A stretch of DNA of 39,041 nt from Bacteroidales bacterium (lineage in GTDB: Bacteria > Bacteroidota > Bacteroidia > Bacteroidales > UBA932), in the NCBI GenBank assembly GCA_017546125.1, contig JAFYXO010000018.1, forward strand, positions 1-39,041, given 5' to 3'. The position numbers and the translations under genes are program-made. Of this stretch, positions 31,943 to 39,041 are shown in pieces. The stretch's first letter is position 1. Every line of letters begins with the position of its first letter. The notes beneath the pieces were generated by a model that made no database searches, was not told where the DNA came from, and saw only the letters and a program-made list of their open reading frames with translations.

Positions 31943-34232
31943 TCAGAGTAAGAATCTCACCATTCAGGTGGGATTCTTTTTTTAGATCCTCCAGAGAGAT
32001 ATTCATCCTGTATCTCCACCTGTTGTTCGGATCTGAAGGGGTATTTATCCTCTCATCCTCTGGATTCTCCATCCTCAAATGATCTGTAAGGGCAAGCCAG
32101 TCCTGCAGAGGGAGTATTGTCAGCATAGCCGGGCTCTCAAGATGCTCTTTTATTATCTCCTTCACCTGATCAGGAGCACACTCCCCTTTCCAACCCCTCA
32201 AGGTCTCCATATCATGGGTACCTGTGGTGCAGACAGAGAGATATGGGTAACGGGCAGGGTTCCCTACAGAGCAACCATACTCTTTAGGCATCCTCTGCAC
32301 CTCCAATGTGAGAATCTTCAGATCTCTGAGGACACCTGGAACACAGTCAGGAATCATCCCCAAATCCTCTGCACAAGGGAGCATATTGGAAGCTGAGACT
32401 ATCTCAGGGAGTTTCTGATATCCGATCCTCTCCCAGAACTTATTGTGTCTTACATAGAAGAAGTCCTCATACAGGCGGTTGAACGCAAGCTTTTCCCCCT
32501 CAGAGAGAGCCTTGTACACCTCGCTCTTGTGGGCAGAGATACCCGGATGGTAAAGCCCCTTTTTCACAGGATCCTCAAAAAACAGAGTCTCTTTAAAGCT
32601 CTTCCTGAATCTCAAACCCCAATCCAGAATCTCCTTTTCACTCAATGGTAGTGCCGGATTGAAATGCCCCATGATACCGCTCTTGTATCCGGATGGTATC
32701 TCCCAAATTCTGAAAAATCCAAGTATGTGGTCTATTCTGTAGGCATCGAAGTAGCGCTCCATATTGGTCAGGCGCCTCTTCCACCAATTGTAATTGTCTG
32801 CTGCTATTGCCTCCCAGTTATATGTAGGGAAGCCCCAGTTCTGCCCATCCTCAGCAAAGGCATCGGGTGGGGCTCCGGCCTGGGAATCAAGATGGAAGTA
32901 TTGCGGCTCCGCTGCAGCCTCCACCCCAAGTGGGGAGACTCCGATAGGGATATCCCCTTTCAGGGCAATCCCCTTTGAGTGGGCATACTCTACCGCTGCT
33001 GAAAGTTGCTTTGAGAGGTGGTATTGGACAAACTGGTAAAAGTATTGGTTTTTTGCCCCATCCCGCTTAGCGCAATATTTCCCGTATGCCGAAAGCCAGT
33101 CCCTGTTTTGACGGACAAACTCCTTGAACTCCTCCGTATGGGAGATCCTCTCCCAATGGTGTTCAAAAAGGCGACGGACAAACCCCATTTTGAAGGCAAA
33201 AACCTTCTCATATTCGAGGAAGGGGGTATTATTGAGCAAAGCTCTCCCCTCCTCATACTCCCGCTTCATATCCTCAGTGGGGAAATCCCCTATCTCAGGG
33301 ATATTGATATAGATTGGGTGGAGAGCCATCACCGAGATACAATTGTATGGATATGAGTCTCTCCAGCTTCCGTCAGAAGTGGTATCGTTGATAGGTAGTA
33401 GCTGGATAATGCGTTGCCCTGTGGCTGCCGCCCAGTCCGCCATCAGTTTGATGTCAGAGAACTCACCCACGCCGCAGTCAGATTCGCTTCTTAGGCTGAA
33501 AACAGGGACTGCAACACCGGCATATCTGGGCTTAACTGCCCCAAATCTGTCTGCCGAGTGTTCTACGGAGAAAGTCTCATCCTCTTCCAGGGTTGGGATC
33601 TGGATCTGATAATCCTCTCCCACTTCCCATACCACTGAACCGTCTATATATCTCTTTATGAATTTATATCTGAACTCTGAAGGGAGATTCTCACCATTCA
33701 GATGAATTTCCCATTTGAAATCCTGTATAGATTTGAGGTGCAACGCCTTGGCCGGATCCCATGCACCCAACTCCCTGCAGCTTCCTGCGATAAAGAGCTC
33801 TGCATCCTTCTCCACTATGGGTGCAGTAACCCTTATTATCACCTCCTTGGAGTGGTGATGAGTAGTGGTGGCAGCATTGCTCTTATGGGAGAGAAAAATA
33901 TTTGAGAAAGGGGAGTGCAGAAATGGGGCATTGTCATCATTCCCCTGCCACGAATCTCTCAAAACAAGGGATTTGGTCCCTCTCAGGGTGATGGTGCGGC
34001 CGCCCCCAACCTCCTGAAAAATCAGTCCGTCCTCCTCCTTTACGAAATAGCGGTAGTTGAAAGTCTTATCCTGAAAAGTGTTGATCTTGATCTCAGCCTC
34101 CCATCTTGATCCCTTGTAATCGAGGGGAAGAGCTTTGGACATATCACCTCCGCCCAATTCTGGGAGGGAACCGGTTACGAATAGATTTTGTCCGAAACGG
34201 GTGGTAAAATCTACACTGAAAAGGATTGTCAT
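31917..34232 (-). CDS. malQ: 4-alpha-glucanotransferase (GH77) with two N-terminal starch-binding (CBM20-like) domains
   Basis: A cytosolic amylomaltase of DPE2-like layout, 771 aa. Residues 1-105 and 125-235 are CBM20-like domains (FGQNLFVTGSLPELGG; ELFIAGSCRELGAWDPAKAL). The GH77 barrel follows, with FSLRSESDCGVGEFSDIKL, KGDIPIGVSP, WGFPTYNWEA, YRIDHILGFFRIWEIP carrying the nucleophile Asp, CAEDLGMIP carrying the acid/base Glu, and GTHDMETLRGW. It transfers glucan segments between malto-oligosaccharides or glycogen. It ends the panC operon, 2 bases after the OMP gene. DPE2-type enzymes are often longer, so this is a compact form. Confidence 0.92.
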   Translation of the reverse strand: MTILFSVDFTTRFGQNLFVTGSLPELGGGDMSKALPLDYKGSRWEAEIKINTFQDKTFNYRYFVKEEDGLIFQEVGGGRTITLRGTKSLVLRDSWQGNDDNAPFLHSPFSNIFLSHKSNAATTTHHHSKEVIIRVTAPIVEKDAELFIAGSCRELGAWDPAKALHLKSIQDFKWEIHLNGENLPSEFRYKFIKRYIDGSVVWEVGEDYQIQIPTLEEDETFSVEHSADRFGAVKPRYAGVAVPVFSLRSESDCGVGEFSDIKLMADWAAATGQRIIQLLPINDTTSDGSWRDSYPYNCISVMALHPIYINIPEIGDFPTEDMKREYEEGRALLNNTPFLEYEKVFAFKMGFVRRLFEHHWERISHTEEFKEFVRQNRDWLSAYGKYCAKRDGAKNQYFYQFVQYHLSKQLSAAVEYAHSKGIALKGDIPIGVSPLGVEAAAEPQYFHLDSQAGAPPDAFAEDGQNWGFPTYNWEAIAADNYNWWKRRLTNMERYFDAYRIDHILGFFRIWEIPSGYKSGIMGHFNPALPLSEKEILDWGLRFRKSFKETLFFEDPVKKGLYHPGISAHKSEVYKALSEGEKLAFNRLYEDFFYVRHNKFWERIGYQKLPEIVSASNMLPCAEDLGMIPDCVPGVLRDLKILTLEVQRMPKEYGCSVGNPARYPYLSVCTTGTHDMETLRGWKGECAPDQVKEIIKEHLESPAMLTILPLQDWLALTDHLRMENPEDERINTPSDPNNRWRYRMNISLEDLKKESHLNGEILTLITDSRGLS
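31951..31983 (+). terminator. Rho-independent terminator inside the malQ 3' end
   Basis: AGAATCTCACC (31951-31961) and GGTGGGATTCT (31967-31977) pair over 11 bases with one G-T wobble around a 5-base loop, followed by T at 31978-31983. It would end the serine hydrolase/C26 transcript while lying within the antisense coding end of malQ. Confidence 0.8.
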
Positions 34233-34234
34233 GA

Positions 34235-34912
34235 TTACAACTTGATCGATAAGCCTACATTGACCAGACCTCTATAGCCGAAGCCCAATTCACCGAACAC
34301 TCCGAAAGTGTTTCCATATCTCACCTTGCAGGCTGTGAAGTGATATGAGACCCTCCATTGCTCATTTGAGTGAGGGAACACGAAATCTTCTGTAATGTAG
34401 CCCTCCAAGATCCCTTTATCAGCATAGAAATGGACATCTTCATCCCAATAAGCAACACCCAAATACAATCCTGTAGAGAGCTCCAGATCATCTTCATGTA
34501 GATATATCCAGTTTGCAGACACCTGGCCTACATAGCTACGGACACCCTTTCCATACAAAAGGATCTCATTTGCGCTGCTCTCCTTAGGTGGCATGGCATA
34601 AATATTGGCCTTTGAGTAGCTGTAACCGCCAAAAATACCGAGCGACAGCTTTTTGCTGAGAGAGAAATTGTATCCTATACCAGGAGCACCTGAGAAAACC
34701 TGATCTTTGGTATCCGCACTAAACTCTTTTGGGGCAGGAAGAACTGTCACAAGTTCCATCACTGTAGGTGAACCGTAGTGTACATATATCTCATGACGTG
34801 GGTAATAGAGTGCATCCATCTCCCTTTGGCGTCTGTTATTTTGAGCCAGAACTGCATCTGTGGACAATAATGCCACTATTGCCACTAGAAATATTGAATA
34901 AATCTTTTTCAT
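34235..34912 (-). CDS. Outer membrane beta-barrel protein of unknown function
   Basis: A 225-aa protein with a signal peptide ([20 protein letters not shown], cleaved near LAQ). The mature part alternates polar and hydrophobic residues in strand-like runs (GIGYNFSLSKKLSLGIFGGYSYSK, VGQVSANWIYLHE) and ends FGYRGLVNVGLSIKL, as small porin-like barrels do. I do not recognise a family function. It overlaps the flippase-like gene by one base (TAATG) and precedes malQ by 2 bases. Confidence 0.7.
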   Translation of the reverse strand: MKKIYSIFLVAIVALLSTDAVLAQNNRRQREMDALYYPRHEIYVHYGSPTVMELVTVLPAPKEFSADTKDQVFSGAPGIGYNFSLSKKLSLGIFGGYSYSKANIYAMPPKESSANEILLYGKGVRSYVGQVSANWIYLHEDDLELSTGLYLGVAYWDEDVHFYADKGILEGYITEDFVFPHSNEQWRVSYHFTACKVRYGNTFGVFGELGFGYRGLVNVGLSIKL

Positions 34913-35928
34913 TAACTGTTGTTTTGGTGCTTAAAGATAGTAATTTTTCTTTTTCTCAATGAAAATAAAGAGATGGTGCCACAAATTAGCATTACAAGGG
35001 CCTGACTCTCATGTGAAATGGTTGCAAAAATCACACCTGAAGTCTGGGCTATGCCGTATATTGAGAATAGGGCCAAACTTATGACGAAATGGTATGCCCC
35101 TATACCACCCTGCACAGGGACGATCCATCCGAGGCTGCCCACCACCATCAAAAAAGCGGCATCTGCTGCTGTCAGCTCCACCACCTGCGGGAAAGCAAGA
35201 ATAGTAGAATAGCTCATGATCCAGTAACCTGCCCAGATAAGGATAGTGGTCACTATGAATCCCCATTTGTGCTCCATCCTGATACCAGCCACAAGCCCCC
35301 TTATCAGGCCTGCCACTATATCAAATATTTTACCGATTAGTCTGTTTTTCCTCAATGTCTCACGCTTGATATAGACCCATGCAGCCAGAGCCACAAACAC
35401 TATTGCCACCACAAATATAAGCCAGGCTATATCGAAAGGGAGCTTTTCTACAAGTGGAGTCCATATCTCCTTTGTTATGAATGCTCCGAATCTCTCCCAA
35501 CTGAGGGCAAGTACACCCAAAAGGACAAGAATATAGCAGAGCATATCCCAACTCCTCTCCAGGAGCACTGTGCCTAGGACAGACTCAAAGCTCGCCTTGC
35601 CGGTAGAGGAGATCACCCCACATCTGACAAACTCACCGGCTCTGGGGAGGGCAAAGTTTGAGAGGTAAGCGATAGTGACCCCATCGTAAGCCTCTTTACG
35701 GGTAATGTTGGGGTTAAGTGGGAGCATTATATATCTCCATCTGATACCTCTTAGGACAAACACTGCAAAACTCGCCACCATAGAGACCAGGATCCACCAG
35801 AAGTTGCAGCTCGCAAGACCAGAAATAAAATCGCTCCATTTCACCCCCTTAAAGGCGAAATAGAGCAAAATCACCGCCAGAAGCAGCATTAGAATCCAAC
35901 CACCAATCTTCTTCAGATCTCTCTTCAT
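34912..35928 (-). CDS. Lysylphosphatidylglycerol synthase TM/UPF0104 flippase-like membrane protein
   Basis: A 338-aa polytopic protein with about eight hydrophobic segments. Family marks are [49 protein letters not shown] and the C-terminal [20 protein letters not shown]. This is the membrane half of MprF-like proteins without a synthase domain; such stand-alone forms are thought to move lipids or lipid-linked molecules. The substrate is unknown. It overlaps panD by 4 bases and the OMP gene by one. Confidence 0.88.
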   Translation of the reverse strand: MKRDLKKIGGWILMLLLAVILLYFAFKGVKWSDFISGLASCNFWWILVSMVASFAVFVLRGIRWRYIMLPLNPNITRKEAYDGVTIAYLSNFALPRAGEFVRCGVISSTGKASFESVLGTVLLERSWDMLCYILVLLGVLALSWERFGAFITKEIWTPLVEKLPFDIAWLIFVVAIVFVALAAWVYIKRETLRKNRLIGKIFDIVAGLIRGLVAGIRMEHKWGFIVTTILIWAGYWIMSYSTILAFPQVVELTAADAAFLMVVGSLGWIVPVQGGIGAYHFVISLALFSIYGIAQTSGVIFATISHESQALVMLICGTISLFSLRKRKITIFKHQNNS

Positions 35929-36275
35929 ACAAGTTGGTTGGTAGCTGTGTCTGGGAATACTAGTTTAGGTTTGTATTCTGAAGCTTCCTCTTCGGTCATC
36001 AGTGCAAAAGACATGATGATAGCCACATCACCCACACCGAAAAGATGGGCTGCAGCTCCATTCAGACCGATTTTTCCGCTACCCTCCTCACCTGGGATAG
36101 CATAAGTCTCAAGACGGTTACCGTTATTGATATTTACCACCAATACCTTCTCACCAGCATATAGACCTGCAGCTTTCATAAGTGCGCTGTCAATAGTGAT
36201 GCTGCCTATATAGTGAAGGTTTGCCTCAGTAATAGTAACTCTGTGAATCTTTGATTTAAGTATTTGAAGAAGCAT
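35925..36275 (-). CDS. panD: Aspartate 1-decarboxylase proenzyme
   Basis: PanD makes beta-alanine for pantothenate. The 116-aa proenzyme begins [20 protein letters not shown] and has the self-cleavage site in YIGSITID: cleavage at Gly24-Ser25 turns Ser25 into the pyruvoyl group. [19 protein letters not shown] is the conserved C-terminal block. It follows panC by one base; the two enzymes act in consecutive steps. Confidence 0.96.
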   Translation of the reverse strand: MLLQILKSKIHRVTITEANLHYIGSITIDSALMKAAGLYAGEKVLVVNINNGNRLETYAIPGEEGSGKIGLNGAAAHLFGVGDVAIIMSFALMTEEEASEYKPKLVFPDTATNQLV

Positions 36276-36276
36276 T

Positions 36277-37140
36277 TTATTTCAATTTAAGGTTATCGAT
36301 TAGTCTTACAGGGTGTGCAAATACTGCACAAGAGAGTTGGATACTCTCAGCTTGATCCCACTCGGTAACAGGCTCAAGTGTGGAAGCGTTTATGATCTCC
36401 ACATACTCTGTCTCCAAAAGTGGATTTGAATTTATCTCATTGGTAATATCCTCAATAGCTTGCGCCACGCTCACCTTACCCACCATCCCAATACCTTTGG
36501 AGATGCATTTGTAGATGTGTGGAGCGGCTGCCCTCTGTTCAGGAGTCAACAACTCATTGCGTGAGCTTAGAGCCAGACCATCTTCTCCTCTGGCGATAGG
36601 GCAACGCACTATCTGGATAGGATACTGAAGATTTCTGGTAAAATATTCGATAATAGCCAACTGCTGGAAATCTTTCTCGCCGAAGAATGAGTGGGTAGGC
36701 TTCACGATATCGAAAAGACGTGTCACCACCTGTGCCATACCATTGAAATGGCCCGGACGACGGGGACCCTCACCATACATATCCAAACCGCCAAGATCCA
36801 GAACTCTGGTATCAAGAGGTGCACCGTCACCTGCAGCAGCATTTGGATAGATATCTACCACCCTTGGGGCAAAAACGATATCAACGCCCACTGGTTCTAC
36901 AAGTTTGCAGTCGTTTTCGACTGTTCTTGGATAGGTATTGAAGTCGTTCTGATTGTTGAACTGGGTAGGATTTACAAAAATGGATATGATGGTAACATCA
37001 CACTCCTCCACCGATCTTCTGATAAGTGAGAGATGGCCCTCGTGGAGAGCTCCCATTGTGGGGACAAAACCCACCTTTTTATCACCGCTTATTGCAGCTC
37101 TAGCAGACTCAAACTCTGCCAATGTTTTAGCTATAATCAT
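36277..37140 (-). CDS. panC: Pantothenate synthetase (pantoate-beta-alanine ligase)
   Basis: PanC joins pantoate and beta-alanine using ATP. The ATG at 37140 gives 287 aa; open sequence up to 37194 covers the promoter and is not coding. Seen: [16 protein letters not shown] (HIGH-type ATP site), [22 protein letters not shown] and [16 protein letters not shown] full consensus promoter sits just upstream, making panC the first gene of a five-gene operon. panB is not in the window. Confidence 0.96.
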   Translation of the reverse strand: MIIAKTLAEFESARAAISGDKKVGFVPTMGALHEGHLSLIRRSVEECDVTIISIFVNPTQFNNQNDFNTYPRTVENDCKLVEPVGVDIVFAPRVVDIYPNAAAGDGAPLDTRVLDLGGLDMYGEGPRRPGHFNGMAQVVTRLFDIVKPTHSFFGEKDFQQLAIIEYFTRNLQYPIQIVRCPIARGEDGLALSSRNELLTPEQRAAAPHIYKCISKGIGMVGKVSVAQAIEDITNEINSNPLLETEYVEIINASTLEPVTEWDQAESIQLSCAVFAHPVRLIDNLKLK

Positions 37141-37159
37141 TCTAAGTCGAATTTCGGTG

Positions 37160-37191
37160 CAAATGTAATGTGTCTCAAAAACATATCCAAA
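37160..37191 (-). promoter_or_regulatory. Bacteroidota-type promoter of the panC-malQ operon
   Basis: On the minus strand TTTG (37188-37191) and TACATTTG (37160-37167) are exactly 20 bases apart, a full consensus match. The -7 element ends 19 bases before the panC ATG. Confidence 0.7.
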
Positions 37192-37195
37192 CATC

Positions 37196-37227
37196 CTTGT
37201 GAATTATCGGATATAACTTTAACTTTG
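37196..37227 (+). promoter_or_regulatory. Bacteroidota-type promoter of the PfkB kinase gene
   Basis: TTG (37197-37199) and TAACTTTG (37220-37227) are 20 bases apart, ending 22 bases before the ATG. It stands back to back with the panC promoter, only a few bases away. Confidence 0.65.
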
Positions 37228-37249
37228 CGGGGTTAAAACTGATATAAAG

Positions 37250-38248
37250 ATGAAGTCTATTTTAGGTATAGGGAACGCCCTCACAGATATTTTGGCAGTA
37301 CTTCCAAACGATTTGCTATTGAAACAGTATCACCTTCCAAAAGGGAGCATGCAACACGTAGACCAGTCCACCGGTGACAAGATCTGGGCTACACTAAAGC
37401 CAATGGGGGTTGAATATGTGGCGGGTGGCTCTGCAGCCAACACCATCAACGGCGCAGCAGTCTTCGGAATGCGTGCAGGCTTCATCGGAAAAGTGGGTGA
37501 TGATGATCTCGGGGCCCTATACAAATCTGACCTTGAACGCAACGGGATCAAAGCTACCCTGCTCAAAGGCAAATCCTCTTCAGGAAGGGCAATGGTATTC
37601 ATCTCAAATCCAAACGCAGAAAGAACCTTCGCCGTATATCTCGGAGCAGCACTTGAGATGGTACCCGAGGACCTTACACCTGAGATGTTCCAGGGCTACG
37701 ACTACTTCCATATCGAGGGATACCTCGTACAGAATCAGGCACTTCTGAGAAGGGCAGTCGAGCTTGCAAAAGAGGCAGGAATGATCATCTCTATAGACAT
37801 GGCTTCATACAATGTGGTGGAATCAAACGATGCATTCCTTCACGACATAGTTGAGAACTACGTCGATATCGTTTTCGCAAACGAGACAGAGGCACAGGCA
37901 TACACCAAACTACCACCTCGTGAGGCATTGGATGTGATATCCCAATCTTGCAAAATCGCTGTTGTAAAAGTGGGCAAAGAGGGGTCTATGGTGAAAAGTG
38001 GTGACGAGTACCACTTCATCAAGCCATGGGCAGCAGAAGCCATCGATGCCACCGGTGCCGGTGATATCTACGCAGCCGGTTTCCTATACGGCCACTCCCT
38101 CGGTCTCCCAATCAAAATTTGTGGAAACATCGGCTCCATCATCTCCGCAAAAGTGGTAGAGGTAATCGGTGCAAAAATCGATATCCCTCGCTGGAAAGCA
38201 GCCAAACAGGAGATCCGCGAGATGATCGAACCATATAAGGGAGAGTAA
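37250..38248 (+). CDS. PfkB family carbohydrate/nucleoside kinase (adenosine kinase-like)
   Basis: A 332-aa ribokinase-fold kinase. It shows GIGNALTDILA at the N-terminus, GGSAANTINGAAVFGMRAGFIG for substrate binding, the lid region, FANETEAQAYTKLPPREAL, and the C-terminal signature DATGAGDIYAAGFLYG with the catalytic Asp and anion hole. The overall pattern matches the proteins annotated as adenosine kinases in Bacteroidota, but ribokinase-like substrates remain possible. It has its own promoter and a 48-base gap to the next gene. Confidence 0.9.
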   Translation: MKSILGIGNALTDILAVLPNDLLLKQYHLPKGSMQHVDQSTGDKIWATLKPMGVEYVAGGSAANTINGAAVFGMRAGFIGKVGDDDLGALYKSDLERNGIKATLLKGKSSSGRAMVFISNPNAERTFAVYLGAALEMVPEDLTPEMFQGYDYFHIEGYLVQNQALLRRAVELAKEAGMIISIDMASYNVVESNDAFLHDIVENYVDIVFANETEAQAYTKLPPREALDVISQSCKIAVVKVGKEGSMVKSGDEYHFIKPWAAEAIDATGAGDIYAAGFLYGHSLGLPIKICGNIGSIISAKVVEVIGAKIDIPRWKAAKQEIREMIEPYKGE

Positions 38249-38296
38249 TCTTTACAAAAATCATTGTATCTTTACAAAAACCACAAAAAAGATCAT

Positions 38297-38794
38297 ATGA
38301 AGAAATATTTATTACTACTGCTATTTTCTGCCATATCAACCTTTTTTATGTCAGCACAGATACAAAATCCTGATATAAAACTGGAGTACAAGTCAGGGAA
38401 GATATTTGTAAATGGAGAGAACTTGAGCCAGGACAATTATCAGCTTTTCACCACAGAAACAGCATATCTCAAGTACAATAAATACAGAAAGATATATAAA
38501 TCCGGTGTAATTCTTACAAGCATAGGAGGGGGTATCCTGGCGGCAAGTATTCTATATGGCGTCGGGGAGATAATATATGTTGGTAGCAATGCGTATAAAC
38601 AACAAAACGATCCGTATATAGGTTCTACATATGTGGGTCCCGTGCTTAGCTACATAGGTGTCCTGGCTTCTGTTCCATTCATAGCTGTAGGAGTTCCGCT
38701 ATGGTGCGCAGGTCATTACAAGATGAAGAACATGTGCGTCAAAACCGAACTGGCCATCACGCAAAACGGTGTGGGATTGGCCCTGAAATTCTGA
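38297..38794 (+). CDS. Small exported or membrane protein of unknown function
   Basis: The ATG at 38297 gives 165 aa with a signal peptide (MKKYLLLLLFSAISTFFMSA, cleavage probably after Q21). Near the middle lie one or two hydrophobic, Gly-rich segments (SGVILTSIGGGILAASILYG; LSYIGVLASVPFIAVGVPLW), so it may sit in the membrane. It ends GVGLALKF. Similar small proteins are common in Bacteroidota without a known role. An upstream start at 38264 is open but unlikely. A repeated ATCTTTACAAAAA lies in the gap before it. Confidence 0.7.
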   Translation: MKKYLLLLLFSAISTFFMSAQIQNPDIKLEYKSGKIFVNGENLSQDNYQLFTTETAYLKYNKYRKIYKSGVILTSIGGGILAASILYGVGEIIYVGSNAYKQQNDPYIGSTYVGPVLSYIGVLASVPFIAVGVPLWCAGHYKMKNMCVKTELAITQNGVGLALKF

Positions 38795-38904
38795 CCCCCC
38801 ACCCCAAGGGACTGGACGCAAAAACGGCCATATAACGCAGAAAACGCGCACAGTCCAGGTCCACGAGCCGTGATTGTGCACACAGAACCCCTCCAGAGAT
38901 ATGA

Positions 38905-38925
38905 TGTGACCCCCAAAAGTTGGAC
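38905..38925 (-). repeat. Terminal inverted repeat of the right-edge IS element
   Basis: The sequence begins TGTGACCCCCAAAAGTTGG, the typical end of IS150-type IS3 elements, and lies 12 bases past the OrfB stop. It marks the outer boundary of the element. Confidence 0.7.
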
Positions 38926-38937
38926 GGTTTAACATTA

Positions 38938-39041
38938 TTAAGAGGCGCTCTTAGATTGGAATAAAGCTCGGTATTGCACCGGGCTTTTTCCATTTAGCCT
39001 CAGTTTGATTCTATCATTATTGTAGTAGCGTATATACTTAA
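38938..39041 (-). CDS. IS3-family transposase OrfB, C-terminal fragment (cut by window edge)
   Basis: Reading leftward from the edge the frame gives KYIRYYNNDRIKLRLNGKSP then VQYRALFQSKSAS and a TAA stop at 38938-38940. YI-x-YYN-x-x-RI and the L-NG-x-SP-x-QYR ending are hallmarks of the C-terminal end of the IS3/IS150 DDE integrase domain. Only the last 33 or so residues are in the window. Confidence 0.9.
   Translation of the reverse strand, partial: KYIRYYNNDRIKLRLNGKSPVQYRALFQSKSAS

Larger units (their letters stand above)
38905..39041 (-). mobile_element. IS3-family (IS150-like) element, right part
   Basis: The element holds the OrfB C-terminus and one terminal repeat; the remainder lies beyond the window. 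Orientation is the same as for the left-edge element. Confidence 0.7.

Noticed and set aside
38797-38904. Possible terminator or element between the last gene and the right IS
   Set aside because: Short repeated GGACTGG/AGTCC pieces are visible but no continuous stem or T tract, so nothing could be called.

Overview
The window reads as ordinary chromosome of a Bacteroidota bacterium, probably order Bacteroidales; I cannot place it lower. Three things point there. The -33/-7 promoter pattern TTTG (or TTG) plus TAnnTTTG, about 20 bases apart, recurs before genes (tRNA-Gln, yifB, the TPR gene, panC, the pfkB kinase). tRNA genes do not encode CCA. Gene content is typical: a DPP-IV-like S9 peptidase, a DUF5009 membrane protein, a GH77 enzyme with starch-binding domains, a nucleoside kinase with a TGS-like N-terminus, and an ECF sigma factor paired with an anti-sigma/beta-barrel fusion. 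Both edges lie inside IS3-family (IS150-like) insertion sequences, so the window may be a contig broken at repeats.

Layout. 1-510: the start of a truncated IS3-type OrfA, a 19-bp duplicated tRNA 3' end, a tRNA terminator, then tRNA-Met(CAT) and tRNA-Gln(CTG). 574-1053: ispF (minus). 1133-6378: a compact plus-strand operon of a small membrane protein, mutL, rhomboid protease, EEP-family protein, tsaC-like gene and rsmE. 14401-6379: a minus-strand operon of yifB, tsaE, a namZ-like muramidase, a DUF5009 protein, a YfcE-like phosphoesterase, an S9 peptidase and pnuC. It meets rsmE tail to tail with no base between the stop codons. 17396-14480: an ECF sigma factor, its probable dual-membrane anti-sigma factor, and waaA. 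17480-22053 (plus): a TPR protein, an EnvC-like LytM protein and a nucleoside kinase, ended by a perfect palindrome. 25555-22112 (minus): an MBL-fold hydrolase and uvrA. 25623-26237: a deoxynucleoside kinase.

26238-28109 is the most accessory-looking part. It has an Rpn-family PD-(D/E)XK nuclease gene with an in-frame tandem duplication of its last 98 codons, which yields a free-standing C-terminal ORF. A hairpin-rich non-coding stretch follows, and a 28-base imperfect direct repeat brackets the locus. After that come radA (minus), a secreted serine hydrolase and a secreted class-I glutamine amidotransferase-like hydrolase (plus). Next is a minus-strand operon panC-panD-flippase-outer membrane protein-malQ, then a PfkB sugar/nucleoside kinase and a small exported protein (plus), and finally the 3' end of an IS3-type OrfB.

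Most genes are housekeeping: isoprenoids, mismatch and excision repair, tRNA t6A formation, NAD precursor uptake, pantothenate, Kdo transfer and nucleoside salvage. The loci most worth a second look are the duplicated Rpn tail (a candidate separate antitoxin), the sigma/dual-membrane anti-sigma pair coupled to waaA, the possible MurNAc scavenging pair, the altered MutL endonuclease motif and the duplicated tRNA-Met end.
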